Assembly: GCF_001423265.1 (NCBI RefSeq)
Contig: NZ_LMND01000023.1
Span: forward strand, 62,001-126,000
Origin: Methylobacterium sp. Leaf108
GTDB lineage: Bacteria; Pseudomonadota; Alphaproteobacteria; Rhizobiales; Beijerinckiaceae
DNA length: 64,000 bases
Reading direction: 5' to 3'
Shown: positions 25,325 to 32,256 of the stretch, one piece after another
Position numbering within the stretch: position 1 is the stretch's first letter
Layout: every line of letters starts with the position of its first letter
Made by a program: the position numbers and the translations under genes
Notes under the pieces: generated by a model
What the model was told of the DNA's origin: nothing
Databases searched by the model: none
Seen by the model: only the letters and a program-made list of their open reading frames with translations

Positions 25325-25531
25325 ATGCCCGGACGCAATTTCGATCGCCTGAGCGAGGCTCAGCTCATCGCCGGCCGGACGGATACGCGCCGGGTCCATG
25401 TCGCACCGCTGGTGCGGACGACGGAGCCCAAGAGGGTATCCGAGCTCTTGGACGCCATCGACCAGATCGCCGAGGCGGCGATCGGCGAACGCAGCTTCCT
25501 CCACGTGAAGCCCACGAGGATCGGACGCTGA
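25325..25531 (+). CDS. Small conserved-looking hypothetical protein (68 residues)
   Basis: A GAGGAG ribosome-binding site at 25314-25319 sits 5 nt before the ATG at 25325. The product is soluble and polar (MPGRNFDRLSEAQLIAGRTD...), with a helical middle (SELLDAIDQIAEAAIGER) and no signal peptide, membrane segment or recognised motif. A candidate CtrA box lies just upstream. The strong ribosome-binding site and balanced composition support a real gene. I do not recognise a family. Confidence 0.55.
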   Translation: MPGRNFDRLSEAQLIAGRTDTRRVHVAPLVRTTEPKRVSELLDAIDQIAEAAIGERSFLHVKPTRIGR

Positions 25532-25568
25532 GCGTGCCCGGCTCGATGTCTTCCCGTCCTGCGCCGCC

Positions 25569-25802
25569 TCAGCAGGAATAGGGAACGAGCCGGGAGAAGC
25601 GCCCGACATCGGGCCTGTGGCAGACGCGAGGCTTGCGACCGACGATCTCTGCGTCCGCCGCACCGCGTCCGACCTTCGCGCCCATAGGCCGATGGTGCCA
25701 CTGCGCCCCATGAGGGTCGGCGCCCCCGCGGGGCTGCGCCGTCGAAGGTCCGGATTGCACCAGCAGGAGCATGGCCGCGGTCGCCAGGAGGGTGATGCGC
25801 AT
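25569..25802 (-). CDS. Small secreted protein of unknown function (77 residues)
   Basis: The start codon at 25802 begins MRITLLATAAMLLLVQSGPS, a clear signal peptide with cleavage near STAQP. The mature part is about 55 residues, His/Arg/Gly-rich in the middle, with two cysteines (positions 61 and 77, the last residue) that could form a disulfide in the periplasm. No family is recognised. The longer open frame to 26450 on this strand runs antisense through the next gene and is not supported. Confidence 0.55.
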   Translation of the reverse strand: MRITLLATAAMLLLVQSGPSTAQPRGGADPHGAQWHHRPMGAKVGRGAADAEIVGRKPRVCHRPDVGRFSRLVPYSC

Positions 25803-26052
25803 GCTCGGCTCTCGGTCGCTGTTTCCGGTCCCCCTGCAAATGGTGAGGCCGTCCGCCGGGAACCACCGGCCGCGACCGTGAGGCGCGACGCCATTCCCCC
25901 CAACCCTCGTCCCGGCTTGTGGCCCTTCGGCTCGGCGACCCATCGCGCATCTTAGGAGCGCCGCCGCGGGCAAAGCTTGTGACGCCACGCTGGAGGAACA
26001 GGCCGAACCTTCCCTTGGTTGACGGTCACGAACACTCATCCAAGGACCACAG

Positions 26053-26352
26053 ATGACCCTTCTTCGCACGCTGGTTGCCGCCACCGCCCTTTCGACGCTC
26101 ACGGCCGCCACGGCCCTGGCGGCCCCTTGTGCCGTCGGAACGACCACCAACAGCCAGGGCAGCCAGGCATCCGCCGACAAGAGCTCGAAGGTCGACGGCG
26201 CTTCCGATGCCAAGGTGACGCCCGGCGCGAAGGCGGAATCGCCCGGTACGGTCGGCGCGATGAACAACGTCGGCGCGAACACGCAGCCCGCCCCCGGCGA
26301 AAAGAAGCCTGCCGAGGGCCAGGTCGTGAAGCCCGGCAGCAACGACTGCTGA
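26053..26352 (+). CDS. Small exported protein of unknown function (99 residues)
   Basis: A textbook signal peptide (MTLLRTLVAATALSTLTAAT, cleavage after ALAAP) is followed by a low-complexity, Ser/Ala/Gly/Lys-rich mature region with two cysteines (position 26 and the C-terminal residue). The composition suggests a disordered periplasmic or cell-surface protein. A strong hairpin follows the stop codon. No family is recognised; short secreted proteins of this style are common in Methylobacterium, but a function is not known. Confidence 0.7.
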   Translation: MTLLRTLVAATALSTLTAATALAAPCAVGTTTNSQGSQASADKSSKVDGASDAKVTPGAKAESPGTVGAMNNVGANTQPAPGEKKPAEGQVVKPGSNDC

Positions 26353-26369
26353 ACCGCCACGTGACCGAA

Positions 26370-26400
26370 CTCGCCGCCGGGTTCGATTTCCGGCGGCGAG
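26370..26400 (+). terminator. Strong hairpin after the small exported-protein gene
   Basis: A perfect 11-bp stem (CTCGCCGCCGG at 26370-26380 with CCGGCGGCGAG at 26390-26400) has a 9-nt loop and starts 18 nt after the stop codon. A weak T-containing stretch follows. It is probably the transcription terminator or an mRNA-stabilising structure. Confidence 0.7.
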
Positions 26401-26505
26401 GTCTGGGCTTTCCCGTGCTTGTATGGGGGGTAGTCGGAGAGCTTGTACAACCGATTGCAGTCGCTCTCGTGTTCTTCCTGAGTTTGAGGTTTTCAGCTGC
26501 CGGCC

Positions 26506-26698
26506 TCATAACCAGCCGCCGACGGTTACGGCGAAGCAGACGGCGGCGAGATCGTTGGTCTCCACGCGGTCGTGGCGTGTTGCGATGCGGCAGAAGTCCT
26601 CGAGGCGACCGATCATCCGCACGCTTGATGCCCCGCGTGTGGGTGGGCGAATGCGCCGCGACCTTCGCAAGTTGCACGTCCGTCAGCCAAAACTGGTC
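26506..26698 (-). pseudogene. Remnant of an IS5-family transposase (internally deleted)
   Basis: On the minus strand the right part (to 26698) reads DQFWLTDVQLAKVAAHSP then THTRGIKRADDR, the typical N-terminus of one IS5-type transposase group. The left part, in a different frame and ending in TGA at 26506-26508, reads MIGRLEDFCRIATRHDR then AVCFAVTVGGWL, the typical C-terminus. The catalytic middle (well over 100 codons) is missing, and the two ends are joined out of frame near 26620. No intact inverted repeats could be defined by eye. Confidence 0.75.
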
Positions 26699-26767
26699 TA
26701 CCGGCTTCTCTCAAAGACGCCCCGAATCACACCCGCGGCGTTCGCGCCATCGTGTTAGGCCCGGACG

Positions 26768-28741
26768 CTAGGCCGCCTGGAAGCACCGGTGGATCAGGCC
26801 GCGCAGGGCCACCCGCAGGTTCGCGGTGCGGGCGATCGGGTCGATCTCGGTCGTGAACAGCCGCAGGATCAGGCTGTGGCGCTGGCGCCGGTCGGGCTCC
26901 AGTCCGACGGCAAGCGTCCCGTCGGCGGAGGCGGTGAGCCGCGCGGCGATCCAGCCCGCCGGTGCGACGTGCACCCGCAGGGCATCGCCGGGGACGAGGA
27001 TGTCGGGGTCGCCCCGCAGGCGCAGGTGCGCCGTGGTCATCCCGAGGCTCGTCAGCGTCCCGTCGTAGGTGGCACCCCCGATCTGGATCTCGGCCGGTTC
27101 GTCGACGGCGAATTCCTCGGCGCCCCGCGGCCGCTCGAAGCAGACGAGGAAGGCGACGAAGGTGAACGCCATCGCGACGCCGGCCCAGATCAGGTTGAGG
27201 TAGTCGAGGGGCGAGATCTCGGTGGCTCCGACGGGCGAGACGAACGACCACACGATCGAGGCCGCCGAGAGCAGTGCGATCCCGCCGAAGCCCGCCGCCA
27301 TGCGTCCGCGCACCGTCGAGACCGAGCGGTCGCCGCCCTTGTCGGTCACCTTGAAGGGCCGCCCGAACGGACGGATCGCCGCCGAGACGAGCGTGACGGT
27401 GATGGCCAGCGCGGTCATGATGTGGGTCACCTCCATGAACAGCGGCAGCGTGCGCCGCCCGGAGACCCAGCCGCTGTAGACCCACAAAGCCAGAAGCGCC
27501 GGCAGGCCGTAGCGCAGGAACGACAGGTAGTCGGCATAGAAGGCCGGCATGTCGAAGAACCAGTAGATCGACGGGGCCACCAGCATCAGCACGATGAACG
27601 GCTTGCACAGCCAGTTCAGCACCCCGTGCAGGTAGTGCAGCCGCTCCCGCATCGCATAGCCGGGCCCGCGGAACGGGCCCTGCTTCAGGAGCGCCACCTG
27701 GATCGTGCCGAGGCACCAGCGCGTGCGCTGGGTGATGTACTCCGGCAGGCCCTCCGCCGAGAGGCCGGCGCTGAGGCGCTCGTTCAGCCAATGGGTCCGG
27801 TAGCCGTGGCGCATCAGCGAATAGGTGAGATTGATGTCCTCGCAGATCGCGTCGTGGGGGAAGCCGCCCATCTCGTTGACGCGGTCCCGGCGCACCAGGA
27901 ACGAGGTGCCGACGCAGAAGGCGCAGCCCCAGGCGTCCTTGGCCGGCTGGAACACGTCGAAGAAGATGCGCTGGTCGTCGACCCAGGCGTCGGCGGCCAT
28001 CAGGTTGTGCTGGATCGGGTCGGCGTTGAAGAAGAACTGCGGGGTCTGCACCACGGCGCAGCGCGGGTCGTGGAACAGCCCCACAGCCCGCTTGAGGATG
28101 TTGGGCGCCACCGCGAAGTCGGCATCGAGCACGAGGATGATCGGCGCGTTGCTGCGTGTTTCGGTCAGGCGCAGGGCGTTGTTGAGGTTGCCCGCCTTCG
28201 CGCCCTCGTTGTCGGCCCGGGTGAGATAATTGGCCCCGACCTCCTCGCAGAAATCCTTGAGCCAGCCGCGGCGGGTGTCGTCGCAGACCCAGACGGTGAC
28301 GTTGGGATAGTCCACCGCCAGGGCCGGGATGATCGACTTCTCGACCACGTCGAGGGGCTCGTTGTAGGTGCAGATGAAGATGTCCACCGCCGGCCACTCG
28401 CCGCTGGCGGCGAGCCTGGCGCCCTCGCGGTCGGCCTCGGCCGAGCGATCCTTGAACCGGACCAGGATGACGATCGACATCAGCGTGTAGAGGATCGCCA
28501 CCATCTCGAAGCCGAAGAACAGGTACGGCCACAGCTTGTCGAGGCCGGGCTCGATCCGCGGCAGCGTGTCGTGCCAGCGCCAGAGCGCGTAGCAGAGGAT
28601 GAAGGTGGCGGTGACCGCGCCGAACAGGACGCGGGAGGCCGCGCTCGCCCTGTCGAGCAGGCCCGCCATCACCAGGAGGCCGAGCAGGATGCCGAGATCC
28701 AGGGTGAGGACCGCGGCGACGTCGGTGGGGGCTTCGAACAT
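26768..28741 (-). CDS. BcsA-like family 2 beta-glucan synthase, membrane-embedded
   Basis: The 657-residue protein has N-terminal membrane helices, a cytoplasmic GT2 domain and further helices. Catalytic motifs are all visible: CDDTRRG (Asp154/155), LDADF (Asp206/208), CEDIN (Glu301/Asp302) and QRTRW (338-342), as in cellulose, curdlan and mixed-linkage glucan synthases. A beta-barrel-like C-terminal region (about 540-640) lies where BcsA has PilZ. The RxxxR motif and the D/NxSxxG motif for c-di-GMP are not recognisable there (FERPRGAEEF; GTLTSLGMTT). It ends an operon with a membrane fusion protein and a glycosidase-like protein. The polymer could be cellulose or another beta-glucan. Confidence 0.85.
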   Translation of the reverse strand: MFEAPTDVAAVLTLDLGILLGLLVMAGLLDRASAASRVLFGAVTATFILCYALWRWHDTLPRIEPGLDKLWPYLFFGFEMVAILYTLMSIVILVRFKDRSAEADREGARLAASGEWPAVDIFICTYNEPLDVVEKSIIPALAVDYPNVTVWVCDDTRRGWLKDFCEEVGANYLTRADNEGAKAGNLNNALRLTETRSNAPIILVLDADFAVAPNILKRAVGLFHDPRCAVVQTPQFFFNADPIQHNLMAADAWVDDQRIFFDVFQPAKDAWGCAFCVGTSFLVRRDRVNEMGGFPHDAICEDINLTYSLMRHGYRTHWLNERLSAGLSAEGLPEYITQRTRWCLGTIQVALLKQGPFRGPGYAMRERLHYLHGVLNWLCKPFIVLMLVAPSIYWFFDMPAFYADYLSFLRYGLPALLALWVYSGWVSGRRTLPLFMEVTHIMTALAITVTLVSAAIRPFGRPFKVTDKGGDRSVSTVRGRMAAGFGGIALLSAASIVWSFVSPVGATEISPLDYLNLIWAGVAMAFTFVAFLVCFERPRGAEEFAVDEPAEIQIGGATYDGTLTSLGMTTAHLRLRGDPDILVPGDALRVHVAPAGWIAARLTASADGTLAVGLEPDRRQRHSLILRLFTTEIDPIARTANLRVALRGLIHRCFQAA

Positions 28742-28747
28742 CGTCGT

Positions 28748-29977
28748 CTACTCCGCGGTCCGGCCGGTGAAGGGGTTCCAGCCGGTGGCGGCGAGCGCGG
28801 CCCAGGCGGTCGCGCCGAGGTGCGGCCGGCGGAAGTAGAAGAAGTCCGGTTCCTTGCTCGCCGGGCCGATGGCGATACCGGTGGTGAGGCGGGCCACGTT
28901 CGCGGCGTAGAGGTATCCGGATGGCGAGACCTGCCCTGACAGCCCGTCGAGGAGCCGCATGGCCTCCGGCACCCTGCCGAGCGCCCGCAGGGTCAGTGCC
29001 GCCTGCGCCGTCCCCTCGATCCAGAGTCCGTCGCGATCCTCGTTGAAGTCGAAGCCGCCGGGCACCCCCATGTAGGCCTCGGCATAGGCGTAGGCGGCCC
29101 GCCAGGACGCGGGCGCCCCGAGAACGCCGATCAGCGGCCAGAGCTGGGTGTCGAGCGCGGTGTGCGCGATGGGCTGCAGGGCGCCGTCCGGCACGGTGCC
29201 GAGGCGGAACAGGCCGGGATCGGCCACGAAGGCCGCATCGAGGAAGCCGCGGGCGGTCTTCGCCATGGCGGCGTCCTCCGGCCGGCCGTCGAGGCGGTGG
29301 AGCCAGGCGGCGACGGCGTGGACGTCGAGGTTGTGCTCGGTGGATTTCCAGGCGAGCGGCGTCTGCACCGGGTCGAACCCGTCGACCCCGCCCGAAAACC
29401 CTTCCGGGGGGCGGCGGTCGCGGGTGTGCTCGCCGATCCAGCCGAGCATCCGGCGCGCACCGGCCCGGTAGCTGCCGTCGGGGGCGGCCTGGTCGAGGGT
29501 CAGCAGCGCCAGGGCGGCCCAGGCGACGTTGCCGGTGGCGGTGCCGTCCTGGTAGGCGTCTTCGGCCCAGAGGTTCTTCTTGGCGTCCCACCAGCCCGGC
29601 ATCGGCGGCGGTCCGTCGCCGACGGGGCCGGCGCGGTAGGCGTTGCGCACTCGCCCGTCCGAGAAGGTGCGGTCGTGGGACATCCCATGCAGGAGGGCGT
29701 CGCCGATCCGCCGGGCGCGGGGGACGTCGCCGCAGGCCACCAGGGCGATGGCCGCCAGCGCGTTGTCGTAGGTGAAGGCCGATTGGCGCAGGGGAAGCGG
29801 CAACTCCGCCTCGCCCTCCCCCGGCCGGTAGCTGGCGACGAACACCGGGCCGGAGCCGGCCGCATCGACGCCCGCGCCGAGCGCCGCGCAGAGCGGCGTG
29901 GCGGTCGGGTGGCGCGGGCCGGCCGCCGCGGGCATGGCGGCCAGCATCAGGGCGACGGCGGCGATCCGCACGATCAC
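28748..29977 (-). CDS. Secreted six-hairpin (alpha/alpha)6 glycosidase-like protein
   Basis: The GTG start at 29977 overlaps the previous stop (GTGA) and is followed by a signal peptide (VIVRIAAVALMLAAMPAAAG), giving 409 residues. The mature part repeats helical hairpins with Asn/Trp-rich turns (AFTYDNALAAIALVACGD, TATGNVAWAALALLTLD, STEHNLDVHAVAAWLHRLD, FNEDRDGLWIEGTAQAALTL), typical of (alpha/alpha)6-barrel glycosidases, epimerases and lyases. It probably trims or shapes the polymer in the periplasm, in the position occupied by BcsZ (GH8) in cellulose operons. Assignment to one GH family is not possible by eye. It is 6 nt upstream of the synthase gene. Confidence 0.7.
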   Translation of the reverse strand: MIVRIAAVALMLAAMPAAAGPRHPTATPLCAALGAGVDAAGSGPVFVASYRPGEGEAELPLPLRQSAFTYDNALAAIALVACGDVPRARRIGDALLHGMSHDRTFSDGRVRNAYRAGPVGDGPPPMPGWWDAKKNLWAEDAYQDGTATGNVAWAALALLTLDQAAPDGSYRAGARRMLGWIGEHTRDRRPPEGFSGGVDGFDPVQTPLAWKSTEHNLDVHAVAAWLHRLDGRPEDAAMAKTARGFLDAAFVADPGLFRLGTVPDGALQPIAHTALDTQLWPLIGVLGAPASWRAAYAYAEAYMGVPGGFDFNEDRDGLWIEGTAQAALTLRALGRVPEAMRLLDGLSGQVSPSGYLYAANVARLTTGIAIGPASKEPDFFYFRRPHLGATAWAALAATGWNPFTGRTAE

Positions 29978-31470
29978 CGCAGAGTCTCGGCCCGGCGACC
30001 GTCGTGGCCTTCGTCGCGGGCCGCATCCGCATCGCTCACCGGCGAGATCCAGGCGGCGACCCTGCGGATGCCGTGGGACATGGTGACGGCGACCTCGCGG
30101 ACGTTCGTGCTGACGGCCGTCCAGCCGGCCTGCGCCTCCGGGCCGGTGAAGCCCGACGCCACCGCTTTCCACGCCACCGAGGCCGAGGGGATCCAGCCGT
30201 TCTCGCGGGTGATCGTCACCCACTGGCCGACGGAGCAGGGACTGGTGCGGGCCTGCGGCCGCGGGCGATCGGTGGATGCATCACCCTCGGCACGGTCGAG
30301 GCTGACGAGCACGTACATCTCGCGCCGCTCGGTCTGGGGGAACGGCACCGCGTATTGCTGGTCGGTCTTGTCGCTGGTCTTTGGCAGGATCTCGCTCACC
30401 CGGCCCGGCTGCGGCTCGCTCGAACCGGCGGACGAGATCGTCACCGGAGTGCCGACGGCGAGATCCTGCGCCTGACGATACGAGAAGATGCCCACCGCGA
30501 AGGCCTGCTCGCAATCGACCAGCGTGGCGACGGAATCGCCGGGATTGACGTGGCGCCCCTGCGCTGCGCCGAGGCTGAGGACGACGCCGCCGTTCGTCGC
30601 GCGCAACTGCGCGTCGGTGAGGCTGTCGAGGCGCTTGCGCTCCGCGTCGAGCAGGGCCGTCTGGGTCTTCAGGCTGGAGGTGAGCTGGGTCTCCTCGATC
30701 GCCAGGCGCTGGGCGTCGAAGGCGAGGTCGCGCCGCTTCTGCGTGAGGACGGCGAGGCTGTTGGACTGGTTGCCGACGAAGACGTTCTTACGCACCGCGG
30801 CGAGTTCGGCGGACTTCTGAGCGAGCTTGGCGCTCTCGGCATCCTTGTCGAACCGGGCCGCCTCGAGCTTGTACTGGGTGGGGCGCACCAGATCGATGCT
30901 GGCGGCGTTGCGGTCGACCATCGACTGCTGGCGGTCGACCACCGCCTTGGTCGATTGACCCTCGGCGTTGGCCACCCCGACACGGGCCCTGGCCTCCGTC
31001 ACCTCGCCTTCGAGCTTGGCCACGGTCTGCTCGACCTGCCGCTTGATCTCGGCATCCAGCGCCGCGACGTAGGCCTCGTCGGATTCCCGCTTCTGCCGGG
31101 CAGCGAGAAGGGAGCCGCGCAGTTCGGAGACCTTGCCGTCCAGGGTGATCAGGGTGGTTCGGTCGATACGGGCGTTGTGGATGCGCGCCACGGTTTCGCC
31201 GGGCGCCAGCCGTTGCCCGATGCCGGGGGCGATCTCGGTCATCTCGCCGGCGATGGGCGCGGTGAGGAGGCTGATCGGCGCGTTGATCACCGCCCGGTCG
31301 GACTGGTCGGCCAACAGCGGCGGCAAGGTCGCCGTCGTCATCAGCAACGCCAGCACCGTCGCGACGGAATAGGCGGAGATGCGGACCATCCGCGTATGAT
31401 TTCGGTTGTGCCCGTTGTGCGGCGCAACAAGAGGCCCCGCCGAAGCGGAGGTGGAGGATTTCGGGGTCAT
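29974..31470 (-). CDS. HlyD-type membrane fusion (periplasmic adaptor) protein of the glucan operon
   Basis: The 498-residue protein has one N-terminal membrane helix (SAYSVATVLALLMTTATLPP, residues 35-55), a barrel segment with INAPISLLTAPIAGEM and LAPGETVARIHNARIDRTTL (lipoyl-type half), a long coiled coil (about residues 110-290), the second half motif RATNGGVVLSLGAAQG and HVNPGDSVATLVDC, and a C-terminal beta domain. This is the layout of HlyD and of adaptor proteins of polysaccharide synthases such as BgsB and Alg44. Its stop overlaps the next start (GTGA). I used the ATG at 31470; the ATG at 31533 adds 21 residues with no support. Confidence 0.82.
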   Translation of the reverse strand: MTPKSSTSASAGPLVAPHNGHNRNHTRMVRISAYSVATVLALLMTTATLPPLLADQSDRAVINAPISLLTAPIAGEMTEIAPGIGQRLAPGETVARIHNARIDRTTLITLDGKVSELRGSLLAARQKRESDEAYVAALDAEIKRQVEQTVAKLEGEVTEARARVGVANAEGQSTKAVVDRQQSMVDRNAASIDLVRPTQYKLEAARFDKDAESAKLAQKSAELAAVRKNVFVGNQSNSLAVLTQKRRDLAFDAQRLAIEETQLTSSLKTQTALLDAERKRLDSLTDAQLRATNGGVVLSLGAAQGRHVNPGDSVATLVDCEQAFAVGIFSYRQAQDLAVGTPVTISSAGSSEPQPGRVSEILPKTSDKTDQQYAVPFPQTERREMYVLVSLDRAEGDASTDRPRPQARTSPCSVGQWVTITRENGWIPSASVAWKAVASGFTGPEAQAGWTAVSTNVREVAVTMSHGIRRVAAWISPVSDADAARDEGHDGRRAETLR

Positions 31471-31780
31471 GGGGAGGGCCCTTGCAAGAAGAAACGGAAG
31501 TCCGGCGGGGTTGCGACAGTCCCGATGCTTCAAGGGTTGAAGTCGTTCGGGGCCACGCGCGTCGGTAGTGTTTCCTCGCGCTCTGCCGATGATATGGCGA
31601 TTTCGAATCGCTCGACGTCGTGCAGATCGTTAACGGTAATACAAGTGTTCGATAAAATCAAACCGGTTATATTTATACGAAGTGAGCATAATTGATCGAT
31701 ATTGACTTATATTGCCAGAGGCGATCCCGGTCTGAAAATCGCATCGACCTCATAATATTCGGCGTTCATGTTGTAAGGCT

Positions 31781-31798
31781 GCGCTTTTACCAAAGCGC
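31781..31798. promoter_or_regulatory. Hairpin/palindrome in the AT-rich leader region
   Basis: GCGCTTT and AAAGCGC pair perfectly around TACC. It lies about 310 bp upstream of the membrane-fusion-protein gene. It may be a DNA-binding palindrome or an RNA hairpin; nothing further can be said. Confidence 0.4.
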
Positions 31799-32197
31799 GC
31801 GATGCCATCCCGATCTCGACGACATCGCATTACCCAGGACCGGAAGCCACGGACGACATCGTTTCGTGCCGGCGCCGTGCCGACACCCGCTCACAACGGC
31901 GGTGCAGCAAAAACCGTTCCGTTAATAAAACGTTGCAATTTTACACTCAATTCTGGGGTGAAACCCTTCGTCGGTGCAGTCCAACGCCCTTTGCGTGGCG
32001 GCCCGTCTCGGTTCGACCGCGCGCATGCCCCTTGCTCGGTCGTACTTTGCTGGGCACGGCGAGGCCGTGAGCGCTGTGCCGGCCGGCTCCGTCGAGGATG
32101 ACACGGCGTGGGCGGCGGGATCGACGCTGCGGCCGATCTCGGCGCGGTGCGCGTTGATCGCCGAGGCGTCGCAGCGGGGTATGACGAGACCGGCCCC

Positions 32198-32240
32198 CTG
32201 CCCTTCTCCGGGCAGATCGCCGCGACGACTTAGGCGTCGC
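32198..32240 (-). terminator. Possible terminator hairpins after the hybrid histidine kinase
   Basis: Two adjacent hairpins lie just beyond the stop codon: GCGACG/CGTCGC with a 7-nt loop (32222-32240) and CTGCCC/GGGCAG with a 6-nt loop (32198-32215). There is no T-run, so the role is tentative. Confidence 0.35.
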
Positions 32241-32256
32241 CCGTCGCCGGTGGTGG

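Larger units (their letters stand above)
26353..26767. other. Intergenic region with a terminator and a decayed IS element
   Basis: The 415-bp gap holds the hairpin at 26370-26400 and the transposase remnant at 26506-26698. No intact gene is seen. The remainder (about 26400-26505) is of lower GC content, as expected for residual insertion-sequence DNA. Confidence 0.7.
31471..32256. other. 786-bp gene-free, AT-richer region upstream of the glucan operon
   Basis: Both neighbours run leftward, so this holds the 3' end of the histidine-kinase transcript and the promoter of the glucan operon. From about 31560 to 31960 the sequence is strikingly AT-rich for this genome, including AAACCGGTTATATTTATACG and ATAATATTCGG. 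A perfect 7-bp hairpin lies at 31781-31798. The short reading frames in this region have no ribosome-binding site or protein-like composition. Confidence 0.6.

Noticed and set aside
26727-30032. A 1101-codon minus-strand open frame across the glucan synthase and glycosidase genes
   Set aside because: Arg/Pro-rich frame-shadow of two well-supported genes, with no motifs of its own.
31692-31925. 77-codon plus-strand frame in the AT-rich region
   Set aside because: No ribosome-binding site, no protein-like composition and no neighbouring partner; it simply reflects local AT content.
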